A stretch of DNA of 64,000 nucleotides from Mediterraneibacter catenae (GTDB taxonomy: Bacteria; Bacillota; Clostridia; Lachnospirales; Lachnospiraceae): positions 62,001-126,000 of the forward strand of contig NZ_VMSO01000008.1 in the NCBI RefSeq assembly GCF_008691045.1, written 5' to 3'. Positions 26,657 to 37,042 of this stretch are shown in pieces (position 1 is the first letter of the stretch; every line of letters starts with the position of its first letter). The position numbers and the translations under genes are program-made. The notes under the pieces are model-generated. The model made no database searches. It was not told the DNA's origin and worked only from the letters and a program-made list of their open reading frames with translations.

Positions 26657-26878
26657 TCACAAAATCTGATAGCACATAATCCCGTAAAGGAGTCCGACGC
26701 CCGGAATTCCAAGGGTTCCGGATGTCAAAAAGGAGACAGCATTCAATCCCACATTAATTGAAGAATCCGGTGGAATTATATATTGATTTATAAAAAAAAT
26801 AAGTGCCATTCCCACAGCCGCACGTATGAAAAAATTGATCACGGCCGATAAGATTTTCTTTTCCAAGTCCCCCTTCAC
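26657..26878 (-). CDS. BofA-like pro-sigma-K processing inhibitor family protein
   Basis: The 73-aa membrane protein has two hydrophobic segments (LSAVINFFIRAAVGMALIFFIN and the C-terminal GTLGIPGVGLLYGIMCY) separated by NVGLNAVSFLTSG, the pattern of the BofA family. In Bacillus BofA inhibits the intramembrane protease SpoIVFB that activates sigma-K in the mother cell. Related proteins are widespread in sporulating Clostridia. It ends ~35 bp before the tad promoter region and is probably a separate transcript. Confidence 0.85.
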   Translation of the reverse strand: MKGDLEKKILSAVINFFIRAAVGMALIFFINQYIIPPDSSINVGLNAVSFLTSGTLGIPGVGLLYGIMCYQIL

Positions 26879-26963
26879 CCTTTCCTGTCATTTGCGGATT
26901 ACTTCATTTATGTTCTGCCCCGCTCGGTGGTATCTGATATAATTTATTCCGTTCAAATGACTT

Positions 26964-28538
26964 TTATTCATTTTTCTGAATCCAGCTCCGGGCTGTTTCT
27001 TCCGCTCTCGCCCGGGAATAATTCCACTCGCGGAGGGATGTATCATCATTCTTTCCTCTGACCATCCTGAAATAGCTGTCCAGATGCTGGATCATCCATA
27101 TGTTTTCAGTTTCTGTACAATCTATTTTTGCAATCTCCGGCGCCGCATCATCTGAAAGCCCATACATGAGATAATACAGATCTTCTTCTCCCATTTCCGT
27201 AGTATTCTCTATGTTATAATTTGCAATCAGTGCATCCGGGCGGCCAAGTGATAACAGTATATATCCGACCGACACTACCGCTGTCATATACCGGAACAGT
27301 CCGAAATTTCTCCTGTAGATACTGTATATGACGCCAATAAAGATAACCGTCAGGACTGCCAGAAACCAGAGCACCAGTACTCGCAGAAATGTCAGGTTAT
27401 ATTCATTCACATAGAGAATCATCCGATAAGCTGCAGATATGATCATAATGCATGTGCATATCGAAAGTACAGTAAGAAGTATCTTCAGACTCCTGTTCTC
27501 CTCAAATATATTCGCACAGATAAGAACTGTAACAAAATTAATAATGCTGACAAATAAAAGCTGCCAGAATCCCTCATGTGCATACTGTGAATAAGTCACG
27601 CCGTCCGGAAGACCGGTATCCAGTCTGAGGAACAGAACTACAATCTGTATTCCCGAATACAGCACATAGACTGCCGCCATGATACCTGTAAATGTAATCC
27701 CCGTAACCGGATTCTTTTTTCCCGGTTTTTTTGTATCTGTTCCGCCAAGGTTCATGCGGAAGAGTCCTGCAAAGAAAGCATAGAGTGACACCATTCCAAA
27801 TAAAAATGTTAAAACAACTCCTGCTATATTCCAGATATCAATCTCTTCAAGCAGGCGGAAGGGATTTACTATACTGAAAAAGCTGTTGAAAATCTGTGAA
27901 AAAACCCGATCAGACGTCATCAGTAATGGCAGTACTACAGCAAGCATCAGAATTGCCGCCAGAATTCCTATCAAAACAGCTCTGACATTTTTACTTTTTA
28001 TCCACATATGCTGTGATTTATCCACACTGTTATTCTCTTCCTGTATCTCTGTTTTCTCTGCACTTTTTGTTTCATCGGCAACAGCTCTTTCTGTTTTCCC
28101 GTCTTTATTTTTCTCTCTGCCGTGAAATATATCCCCCACAGATATAACCCATGTTCCAAAAAGGATAAAAAACTTTTTCACATATTCTGTAAATCCCCAC
28201 TGCTGATCCTGATAGAGCTGATGGACCATCGCCATCATATATAACAGAAGGATTCCCACACCGTTAAAGAAATGGAAGAAACCGTTATCCGTCAGTACTG
28301 TGGATATTCCCAGCAGAATAATCCCGATAAAATAACGTATTGTACCTTTCTGCAGAGTAATATCGGTTTTCTTTAAGAATAATATGGAAAATCCGAGTGC
28401 TGCTGCAATAACTATCGGAAATGTGATCCCCGACAGATTTCTGTACATACAAAATACGAATATCCCACCATAGATAAGACTCATATACAGAAACCATTTA
28501 TGATTTTCCTTCATTCTCCTTTTAAAAATACTATCCAT
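26964..28538 (-). CDS. Polytopic membrane protein, DUF4153/DUF4173 type
   Basis: The 524-aa protein has roughly a dozen hydrophobic helices and a conserved DNGFFHFFNGVGILLLY segment. A hydrophilic acidic loop near residues 150-175 is followed by more helices, and a soluble C-terminal tail follows (IQHLDSYFRMVRGK). This pattern fits DUF4153/DUF4173 membrane proteins, whose function is unknown. The start at 28538 is chosen because GGAGGAGG lies just upstream and the ATG overlaps the stop of the XRE regulator gene (ATGGATAG), showing translational coupling. A longer frame to 28604 overlaps that regulator. Confidence 0.82.
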   Translation of the reverse strand: MDSIFKRRMKENHKWFLYMSLIYGGIFVFCMYRNLSGITFPIVIAAALGFSILFLKKTDITLQKGTIRYFIGIILLGISTVLTDNGFFHFFNGVGILLLYMMAMVHQLYQDQQWGFTEYVKKFFILFGTWVISVGDIFHGREKNKDGKTERAVADETKSAEKTEIQEENNSVDKSQHMWIKSKNVRAVLIGILAAILMLAVVLPLLMTSDRVFSQIFNSFFSIVNPFRLLEEIDIWNIAGVVLTFLFGMVSLYAFFAGLFRMNLGGTDTKKPGKKNPVTGITFTGIMAAVYVLYSGIQIVVLFLRLDTGLPDGVTYSQYAHEGFWQLLFVSIINFVTVLICANIFEENRSLKILLTVLSICTCIMIISAAYRMILYVNEYNLTFLRVLVLWFLAVLTVIFIGVIYSIYRRNFGLFRYMTAVVSVGYILLSLGRPDALIANYNIENTTEMGEEDLYYLMYGLSDDAAPEIAKIDCTETENIWMIQHLDSYFRMVRGKNDDTSLREWNYSRARAEETARSWIQKNE

Positions 28539-28749
28539 CTTCTTCCTCCTCCACATATTCCAGGATATCCCCCGGCTGGCAGTCAAGCGCCCTGCATATC
28601 GCATCCAGAGTTGTAAACCTTATCGCTTTTGCCTTATTATTCTTCAATATGGACAGATTTGCCATTGTAATATCTATTTTGTTCGCCAGTTCTGTCACAC
28701 TCATCTTCCGCTTTGCCATTATGACATCAAGATTCACTACGATAGCCAT
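28531..28749 (-). CDS. Small XRE-family regulator (YozG-like)
   Basis: The 72-aa protein is essentially one helix-turn-helix domain: MAKRKMSVTELANKIDI, then TMANLSILKNNKAKAIR as recognition region, and TLDAICRALDCQPGDILEY, the stretch shared by YozG-type regulators. It is encoded 12 bp after a DUF2975 membrane protein gene, and this pairing recurs in Firmicutes. Its likely target is its own promoter at 29261-29289, next to which two identical palindromic motifs lie. The downstream membrane gene overlaps by 8 bp. Confidence 0.92.
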   Translation of the reverse strand: MAIVVNLDVIMAKRKMSVTELANKIDITMANLSILKNNKAKAIRFTTLDAICRALDCQPGDILEYVEEEEDG

Positions 28750-28761
28750 CTTATCCCCTCC

Positions 28762-29214
28762 CTATATTGTCAGATCATTTTCTTCTTTATATCGGATTGC
28801 TTCAGAAAATACAAAACTCAGAACATAACTGAATAATCCGGCGATGAAGAATGTAAGAATTATGATAAATGTAGCCGGTGTAGGAAGTATGAATAATTTT
28901 GCGAGAAAGAACACAACTATCACAAATGCAGCTTTCCCCATTATTTTGAGACTTTTTGTATTGTTATCCACAAAACAATTTTTATCTATAACTGTCCCCA
29001 TCATCTTTTTGAGCTGAAACACTATGATCAGTCCGCACACTCCGGATATCAGGAAAATAATAAGCATAGAAATATAATGTTCTTTAAAATCTGCAGAATA
29101 ATATTTTCCTGCCATTTTTAATGTATACGGAAGCGATACAACAACCAGAATTCCCGTATAAAACATGACATTTAATAAATATTTTGTGAATATGATAATC
29201 CTGTTCTCATACAT
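28762..29214 (-). CDS. DUF2975 membrane protein
   Basis: The 150-aa protein has four hydrophobic helices (YLLNVMFYTGILVVVSLPYTL, SMLIIFLISGVCGLIIVFQL, AAFVIVVFFLAKLFIL, TFIIILTFFIAGLFSYVLSF), with VIDKNCFVDNNTKSLK between helices 2 and 3, as in DUF2975 proteins. RBS GGAGATGG precedes the ATG. It leads a three-gene operon with the XRE regulator and the DUF4153/DUF4173-type protein. Membrane-protein/XRE pairs like this are common, but the signal sensed is unknown. Confidence 0.88.
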   Translation of the reverse strand: MYENRIIIFTKYLLNVMFYTGILVVVSLPYTLKMAGKYYSADFKEHYISMLIIFLISGVCGLIIVFQLKKMMGTVIDKNCFVDNNTKSLKIMGKAAFVIVVFFLAKLFILPTPATFIIILTFFIAGLFSYVLSFVFSEAIRYKEENDLTI

Positions 29215-29260
29215 AATACCATCTCCTTTTCTATTACTGATAACTATGCTTTATGACCGT

Positions 29261-29289
29261 ATTATATGTTTAGTATTATTATTTGTCAA
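29261..29289 (-). promoter_or_regulatory. Consensus sigma-A promoter of the DUF2975-XRE operon
   Basis: On the minus strand, TTGACA (29284-29289) and TATAAT (29261-29266) are both perfect and separated by 17 bp. A core promoter this strong implies repression or another control, and the paired motifs immediately upstream are the likely place. Confidence 0.85.
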
Positions 29290-29298
29290 TATATTTTT

Positions 29299-29333
29299 AT
29301 TGTTTTTCAATAAATAATGATTGTTTTTCAATA
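29299..29333. promoter_or_regulatory. Two identical ATTGTTTTTCAATA motifs, 21 bp apart (candidate operators)
   Basis: ATTGTTTTTCAATA occurs at 29299-29312 and 29320-29333, identical in all 14 bases. Each is an inverted repeat (TATTG/CAATA around five T/A). The 21-bp period puts both on one DNA face, starting 10 bp upstream of the -35 box. Confidence 0.75.
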
Positions 29334-29384
29334 CTATTAATTTAACCGATATAAAACCAAACAACATATAGATAATATAAAAGA

Positions 29385-29439
29385 ACTGCCATATGCTGTA
29401 CCGGGATCACATCATCTTATCCCAACAACATATGGCAGT
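29385..29439 (-). terminator. Probable gyrA terminator
   Basis: ACTGCCATATG (29385-29395) pairs perfectly with CATATGGCAGT (29429-29439), with an inner GGGAT/ATCCC match. On the minus strand the stem is followed by TCTTTTATAT. It lies 30 bp after the gyrA stop. Confidence 0.75.
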
Positions 29440-29468
29440 CTTTATATTTCATTTATAACAGAATATCT

Positions 29469-31976
29469 TTATTTCCCGGATTCTTCCTCATCCGTCTCAT
29501 CTTTTATCTCTACCTGTTCTCCGTCTATCTCAGCAGAAGCTTTTCTTACTTTAGCCACGCTGGCCACGATATCATTTTCAGGCAGATTGATAAGTTTCAC
29601 TCCGGAAGTGATTCTTCCGTATACGGAAATATCCTCGCACTTCATGCGGATAACTATTCCCTCTGTATTGATGATCATGATCTCGCTGTCATCGTCTACA
29701 GCTTTCATACCAACGACATTTCCGGTCTTCTCAGTGATCTTATAGCACTTCACGCCTTTACCGCCACGGTTCTGCCGTGTGAACTCATCCATGCTTGTGC
29801 GCTTGCCCATACCCTTTTCTGACACGATCAGAAGGTCTTTGCCCTGGCTGCTCATCTGCATGCCGATAACAACATCATTATCACTTAAATTCATACCGCG
29901 CACACCCATGGAAACTCTTCCCGTTGAGCGCACATCTGTCTCATGGAAACGGATACACTGTCCATATTTCGTAACAAGCAGGATATCCTGATCATTGTCT
30001 GTCACTTTTACTTCTATTAACAGATCATCTTCTCTTAGAACAATTGCTGCAAGACCGGTCTTTCTGACATTCATGTATTCTTTGATCGGAGTCTTCTTTA
30101 CAAGTCCTTTCTGTGTCGCCATAAAAAGATACTTGCCATCTTCGTATTCTTTGATTGGTATTGTCGCCGTAATTTTCTCCTCAGGCATAAGCTGCAGCAG
30201 ATTGATGACTGCCGTTCCTCTTGCAGTCCTGCCCGCTTCAGGTATCTCATATGCCTTAAGGCGGTACACGCGTCCTTTATTTGTAAAGAACATGATATAG
30301 TGATGGCTTGTTGTGACAAAGAGTTCTCTTATAAAGTCATCCTCAAGAGTCTGCATCCCTTTGATACCTTTTCCGCCGCGGTTCTGGCTCTTGAAGGTAT
30401 CCATGCTCATTCTCTTGATATACCCCATATTTGTGACTGTGATCACAACATTTTCTCTCGGAATAAGATCTTCCATAGAGATGTCAAACTCATCATATCC
30501 AATATGGGTTCTTCTTTCATCGCCGTATTTCTCGGAAATCACAAGGATTTCCTTTTTGATGACGCCGAGGAGCAGCTTACGGTCCGCAAGGATTGCCCTG
30601 TACTCTTCAATCTTTTTCATCAGTTCCGCATACTCTGTCTCAAGTTTCTCCCGTTCCAGACCTGTCAGAGCTCTCAGACGCATATCTACGATTGCCTGAG
30701 CCTGGGCATCCGAGAGTTCAAATCGCTCCATCAATTCAGCTTTCGCTATCTGAACGGTCTTTGAGCCGCGGATGATCCTGATCACTTCGTCAATATTATC
30801 AAGCGCAATCAGTAATCCCTGTAAAATATGAGCTCTTTCTTCTGCTTTGTTTAGATCATATTTTGTTCTGCGTGTCACAACATCTTCCTGATGCTGAAGA
30901 TAATATTTCAGCATGTCCAGAAGATTCATGACCTTTGGCTCTCCATTTACGAGCGCCAGCATGATTACTCCGAATGTATCCTGAAGCTGTGTATGTTTAT
31001 AAAGCTGGTTCAATATAACGTTCGGATTCACATCACGTCTCAGCTCAATACAGATTCTCATTCCTTCACGGCTGGACTGATCACTTAAATCAGTAATTCC
31101 GTCTATTTTTTTATCTCTTACAAGCTCTGCGATCTTCTCGATCAGTCTTGCCTTATTTACCATATACGGAAGTTCTGTGACAATGATCCTGTTCTTGCCG
31201 TTTGCCATCGGCTCTATATTTGTCACCGAGCGGACTCTGATCTTGCCGCGTCCTGTCCTGTATGCCTCTTCGATTCCTCTTGTTCCGAGTATTTCAGCTC
31301 CTGTCGGGAAGTCAGGTCCCTTTACGATCTTTAAAATATCTTCGATCGATGTCTCTCCGTTCTCGTCGATCTGATCATCTATGATCTTTACCACCGCACT
31401 GATCACTTCTTTTAAGTTATGAGGCGGGATATTCGTGGCCATACCGACTGCGATACCTGATGTTCCATTTACAAGAAGGTTCGGAAATCTTGCCGGAAGG
31501 ACGTCCGGCTCTTTTTCCGTCTCGTCAAAGTTGGGAGAAAAATCAACAGTATCTTTATTGATATCTGCCGTCATCTCCATAGAAATCTTACTCAGACGCG
31601 CCTCAGTATAACGCATGGCAGCCGCGCCGTCGCCGTCCACGGAGCCGAAGTTTCCATGACCATCCACGAGAGGATATCTTGTGGACCATTCCTGAGCAAG
31701 ATTTACCAGTGCTCCGTAGATAGAGCTGTCGCCATGCGGGTGATATTTACCCATTGTATCACCGACAATACGTGCACACTTACGATGCGGTTTGTCCGGA
31801 CCATTGTTCAGTTCTATCATTGAGTAAAGGATCCTTCTCTGCACCGGCTTTAAACCGTCTCTTACATCTGGAAGAGCACGGGATGCGATAACACTCATCG
31901 CATAGTCGATGTATGAATTCTCCATCGTCTTTTTCAGGTCGACCTCGTGAACTTTATCAAAAATATTATCTTCCAT
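29469..31976 (-). CDS. gyrA: DNA gyrase subunit A
   Basis: This is the breakage-reunion subunit of gyrase (835 aa). The catalytic tyrosine is Y123 in [10 protein letters not shown]. The quinolone-resistance region reads [15 protein letters not shown]: the E. coli Ser83 equivalent is Ser84, and the Asp87 equivalent is Gly88. The C-terminal beta-pinwheel carries a GyrA box (QNRGGKG, near residue 530), which is needed for wrapping and supercoiling, and a second QNRGGKG near 735. The C-terminus is acidic ([10 protein letters not shown]). It is the distal gene of the dnaA-to-gyrA block. Confidence 0.98.
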   Translation of the reverse strand: MEDNIFDKVHEVDLKKTMENSYIDYAMSVIASRALPDVRDGLKPVQRRILYSMIELNNGPDKPHRKCARIVGDTMGKYHPHGDSSIYGALVNLAQEWSTRYPLVDGHGNFGSVDGDGAAAMRYTEARLSKISMEMTADINKDTVDFSPNFDETEKEPDVLPARFPNLLVNGTSGIAVGMATNIPPHNLKEVISAVVKIIDDQIDENGETSIEDILKIVKGPDFPTGAEILGTRGIEEAYRTGRGKIRVRSVTNIEPMANGKNRIIVTELPYMVNKARLIEKIAELVRDKKIDGITDLSDQSSREGMRICIELRRDVNPNVILNQLYKHTQLQDTFGVIMLALVNGEPKVMNLLDMLKYYLQHQEDVVTRRTKYDLNKAEERAHILQGLLIALDNIDEVIRIIRGSKTVQIAKAELMERFELSDAQAQAIVDMRLRALTGLEREKLETEYAELMKKIEEYRAILADRKLLLGVIKKEILVISEKYGDERRTHIGYDEFDISMEDLIPRENVVITVTNMGYIKRMSMDTFKSQNRGGKGIKGMQTLEDDFIRELFVTTSHHYIMFFTNKGRVYRLKAYEIPEAGRTARGTAVINLLQLMPEEKITATIPIKEYEDGKYLFMATQKGLVKKTPIKEYMNVRKTGLAAIVLREDDLLIEVKVTDNDQDILLVTKYGQCIRFHETDVRSTGRVSMGVRGMNLSDNDVVIGMQMSSQGKDLLIVSEKGMGKRTSMDEFTRQNRGGKGVKCYKITEKTGNVVGMKAVDDDSEIMIINTEGIVIRMKCEDISVYGRITSGVKLINLPENDIVASVAKVRKASAEIDGEQVEIKDETDEEESGK

Positions 31977-32000
31977 ATTTTGTCTCCTTTATGAGTTATT

Positions 32001-32126
32001 GGCTTCGTCCGCTTCCGGCCTCCAGTTCAAAAAACTGCGGATCGGCTTCGTCCGCTCCCGGCTTTCGCTTCAAAAAATTGCGGTTTGGCTTCGTCCGCTC
32101 CCGGTCTCCAGTTCAAAAAACTACGT
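32001..32126. repeat. Three tandem copies of a 43-bp repeat between gyrB and gyrA
   Basis: The copies start at 32001, 32044 and 32087 (constant 43-bp period) and share GGCTTCGTCCGCT, then CCGG, then TTCAAAAAA and a CTGCGG or CTACG end. They are imperfect, with the middle copy most diverged. They occupy the space between the end of gyrB and the start of gyrA, where only a short spacer is expected. Confidence 0.85.
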
Positions 32127-32210
32127 TTTTTGAACTGGGTTGGCATTTCCAATGCCAACCCACATGCTCCCTCTGAGGCAGAAATCTGAGTAAACTCGAT
32201 TTCTGCCTCA
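32108..32210. repeat. Three consecutive perfect hairpins in the gyrB-gyrA spacer
   Basis: Hairpin 1 has CCAGTTCAAAAAA (32108-32120) pairing with 32126-32138 (13 bp). Hairpin 2 has GGGTTGGCATT (32137-32147) pairing with 32151-32161 (11 bp, 3-nt loop). Hairpin 3 has TGAGGCAGAAATC (32174-32186) pairing with 32198-32210 (13 bp), with a further GAGT/ACTC pair in its loop. They follow the gyrB stop on the transcribed strand. Termination, attenuation of gyrA or RNA processing are all possible. Confidence 0.8.
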
Positions 32211-32241
32211 CAGTGACCATATGGCCGGTCGCTGTTAATCG

Positions 32242-34179
<1,938 letters not shown>

Positions 34180-34190
34180 TTAATAACCTC

Positions 34191-35279
34191 CTAATTTGCG
34201 TTTACTGCATGACCGTTCTTGATGTGGAATATCTTGTTTATCGAAAATCTGTGATTTACGAATTCATCAAGACCGGTACATGTGATTATCGTCTGTATAT
34301 CATGAATACTGTCCAATAAATAGTTTTGCCGATGTTTGTCCAGTTCAGACAAAACATCGTCAAGTAACAGGACAGGGGTATCCCTGATCACTTTCTTTAC
34401 CAGTTCTATCTCAGATAATTTCAATGACAGCGCCGCTGTTCTCTGCTGTCCCTGCGAACCGAACTTGCGGACATCCAGTCTGCTGTCAGTAGTAAAGCAT
34501 ATATCGTCCCTGTGCGGCCCCACTGTCGTGCTCTTCATCCTTATGTCTCTATCCCTGTATCTCTTTAATGCCTCTTCCAGAGACACATTTCCACTGCTCG
34601 CTTCATAGGAAATAGAGATTTTTTCTTTTTTCCCCGTTAACTTATAATGAATATCAGAAATTATTTCATTTACCTGCTTTATAAATTCTCTTCTTCTCTC
34701 CAGTATTTTGGTTCCGTATGCAGCAAGCTGCATATCCCATATATCGAGAGTATCTAACAGATTCTTCTGTCCATATATATCTTTAAGCAAGGAATTTCTT
34801 TGATTTATGATACGATTATAATTTGAAAGGTTGCTGAGATATATTTTATCAAGCTGAGACAATTCAAGATCGATAAATCTTCTTCTCCCCGCCGGGCCTT
34901 CTTTTATGATATTTAAGTCCTCAGGAGAAAAAAACACAAAATGTACGATGCCAAACAACTCTCCTGCCTTCCTGATCGGAACTTTATCAATAGCGATTCC
35001 TTTCGGGCTGTTCTTCTTCAGGTGCATATCGATCTGAAAACAGATTCCCCTTTTTTCTACGATTGTCTCTATATGGGATTCATCATAACCAAACTGTATG
35101 ATGTCTCTGTCTTTAGTACCCCTGTGAGATTTCGTTGTACCGGTCAGATATAATGCCTCCAGTATATTGGTTTTTCCCTGCGCATTATCACCATACAGTA
35201 TGTTGGTATTCGGATCAAAATTTAAATCTAACAGATTGTAATTTCTGTAATTTTTCAGCTTTAAAGATTTGATTACCAT
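34191..35279 (-). CDS. recF: DNA replication/repair protein RecF
   Basis: This is an SMC/ABC-like ATPase that loads RecA at gaps together with RecO and RecR. The 362-aa protein has Walker A GDNAQGKTNILEAL (about residues 30-43), the ABC signature in FGSQGQQRTAALSLKLSE and Walker B VLLLDDVLSELD. It is located between the S4 RNA-binding gene and gyrB as in most Firmicutes. Its partner recR is also in this window (5212-5808). Confidence 0.97.
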   Translation of the reverse strand: MVIKSLKLKNYRNYNLLDLNFDPNTNILYGDNAQGKTNILEALYLTGTTKSHRGTKDRDIIQFGYDESHIETIVEKRGICFQIDMHLKKNSPKGIAIDKVPIRKAGELFGIVHFVFFSPEDLNIIKEGPAGRRRFIDLELSQLDKIYLSNLSNYNRIINQRNSLLKDIYGQKNLLDTLDIWDMQLAAYGTKILERRREFIKQVNEIISDIHYKLTGKKEKISISYEASSGNVSLEEALKRYRDRDIRMKSTTVGPHRDDICFTTDSRLDVRKFGSQGQQRTAALSLKLSEIELVKKVIRDTPVLLLDDVLSELDKHRQNYLLDSIHDIQTIITCTGLDEFVNHRFSINKIFHIKNGHAVNAN

Positions 35280-35367
35280 AACTTTCCCATCTAAATTATT
35301 TTACACTTTTTTTATATTTTTTTCAATGTATGGGACTAAAACTTACGGGTAAGTTTGTAACAGTCAA

Positions 35368-35580
35368 TCATCCGATCTCTATCTCTCTTCCGTCATAAGA
35401 CGCTATATCGCCTTTATGCAGCTTTCTTCCCCTTCTCGTCTCTGTCTCACCGTTCACACTGACCAGACCGTCCTGTATAACCTCTTTTGCCTCCGCACCG
35501 GACTCCACGAATCCGGCTGCTTTTAAAACCTGTCCGAGCCGGATAAAATCTTCTCCGGCTCTCAACTGAAATTTCTCCAT
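35368..35580 (-). CDS. S4-domain RNA-binding protein (YaaA type)
   Basis: The 70-aa protein is a single S4 RNA-binding domain: FIRLGQVLKAAGFVESGAEA, then VIQDGLVSVNGETETRRGRK and a short tail GDIASYDGREIEIG. It sits between dnaN and recF, the usual place of Bacillus yaaA, 13 bp after dnaN. It may bind rRNA or ribosome-assembly intermediates; the biological role is not established. Confidence 0.93.
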   Translation of the reverse strand: MEKFQLRAGEDFIRLGQVLKAAGFVESGAEAKEVIQDGLVSVNGETETRRGRKLHKGDIASYDGREIEIG

Positions 35581-35593
35581 ATATTTTTCTCCT

Positions 35594-36703
35594 CTATATT
35601 GCTGCGTTAAAGTTTACAGGAAGGATCAGATAAATATAGCTCTGCTCCTCATCCTTGATAAACAGCGGCGCCTTTGCATTCATGAAATAAAGATCCACTT
35701 CCTCATCATCGATGACACGCAGGGCATCGATAAGGAACTTGGGATTAAATCCGATAAGCAGATCTTTTCCCTCTTTGATACACATGATCTCTTCGTCCAT
35801 TGAACCGATCTGTGATTTGATCTTAAATTCCATGGATTCATCCTTGATATCAATGATGATCGGCTTCTTGTCTCCCTCTTTGATGAGCAGAGTTGCCCTG
35901 TCGATACAATCCAGCAGTTCTCTTTTATTGATCCTTACTTTTGTCTCATAATCACTTGAAAGCATCTGATCGATCCTGAAATACTCTCCTTCGATCAGTC
36001 TTGACACTACAACTGTCCGGTCAAATTCGAACACAATATGATTTCTAGTAAACGAGATATCCACGTCCGCCTCTGCTTCACCTCCGATGATTTTACTGAT
36101 CTCCTGAAGTGTTTTGCCCGGTACGATCACTTTCTTCGGCGAATAGGAATCTTTAAGCTCTATCTTACGGATTGAAATCCTGTGTCCGTCAAGTGACACC
36201 ACTTTCAGAATATTGTCCTCAATTTCAAAGAGTTCACCTGTCATCATCTTGTTCGTATCACTGTCAGCGATAGAGAAAATTGTCTGACGGATCACTTCCT
36301 TCAACGTGAACTCGGACACCGTAATAAAGTCGTCTTTCTCTACCGCCGGAAGGTAAGAGAATTCATCTCCCGGCTGCGCAGCAATGTTAAACTTAGCCTT
36401 TTCACATGTGATAAGGACCTGGCTGTCCCCCTGTGTTTCGATTACGATTTCATTGTCCGGCAGCTTTCTTACAATCTCTGAAAATATCTTTGCATTCAGG
36501 GCTATAATACCTCTTTCAACGATCTCTCCGTCTATGGATGTCTCGATTCCCAGTTCCATATCGTTAGCTGTCAGTTTAATTACATCCGTAGATGCATCGA
36601 TCAAAATACATTCAAGGATTGGCATTGTTGTCTTGGATGGAACTGCCTTAGATACAATGCTTACTCCTTTAGACAGATTGCTTTTTGTACAGATGATCTT
36701 CAT
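35594..36703 (-). CDS. dnaN: DNA polymerase III sliding clamp (beta subunit)
   Basis: This is the processivity clamp, a ring-shaped dimer with three repeated domains per subunit. The 369-aa protein matches the family length. Recognisable segments are MKIICTKSNLSKGVSIVSKA at the N-terminus, LTANDMELGIE, VSLDGHRISIRK in domain 2 and the C-terminal LPVN binding-pocket tail (YLILPVNF). It is separated from dnaA by 339 bp that also hold DnaA boxes. Confidence 0.98.
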   Translation of the reverse strand: MKIICTKSNLSKGVSIVSKAVPSKTTMPILECILIDASTDVIKLTANDMELGIETSIDGEIVERGIIALNAKIFSEIVRKLPDNEIVIETQGDSQVLITCEKAKFNIAAQPGDEFSYLPAVEKDDFITVSEFTLKEVIRQTIFSIADSDTNKMMTGELFEIEDNILKVVSLDGHRISIRKIELKDSYSPKKVIVPGKTLQEISKIIGGEAEADVDISFTRNHIVFEFDRTVVVSRLIEGEYFRIDQMLSSDYETKVRINKRELLDCIDRATLLIKEGDKKPIIIDIKDESMEFKIKSQIGSMDEEIMCIKEGKDLLIGFNPKFLIDALRVIDDEEVDLYFMNAKAPLFIKDEEQSYIYLILPVNFNAAI

Positions 36704-37042
36704 GTGATTATAACTCCTTTCTTCGTTATGACCGTGAACATCACGGCATATCGCTGAGGTGATTTGTTGGTGTGTGGAAAAGATCCGGCGGACGCGTATT
36801 ATGCAGTATGGTATGATATCAATTCCGCCTTAGTATTATTAGGGGCTGTGAATATGTTAATAACTGCTTCAAAGCCCCTGAAATAAAGGGTTTGCCGTAT
36901 TAATAACTCTGTGGAGCACTATGAGACAGAATGAGGAAACGGTGGGAATAAATTATGAGCTTTTTCAAAGTGAATGTAATAAAAATATGTTATACACATC
37001 ATATTCCACAGTTTGTCTACAGAGTTATCCACATTATATGGT
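36704..37042. promoter_or_regulatory. dnaA-dnaN intergenic region with DnaA boxes
   Basis: No gene is present. A perfect DnaA box TTATCCACA lies at 37025-37033 and a one-mismatch TTATACACA at 36990-36998. A 7-bp inverted repeat AGGGGCT/AGCCCCT brackets 36841-36879. The dnaN promoter is expected here but no convincing -35/-10 pair was identified. With the cluster on the other side of dnaA this gives a bipartite origin arrangement. Confidence 0.75.

Noticed and set aside
26442-26675. 77-codon minus-strand ORF between bofA and tadZ
   Set aside because: It covers the tad promoter and leader hairpin and overlaps the ends of both neighbours; it starts with GTG without a ribosome site.
32001-32126. 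CRISPR-like array from the three 43-bp repeats
   Set aside because: The units abut without unique spacers, are imperfect and have no cas genes nearby.
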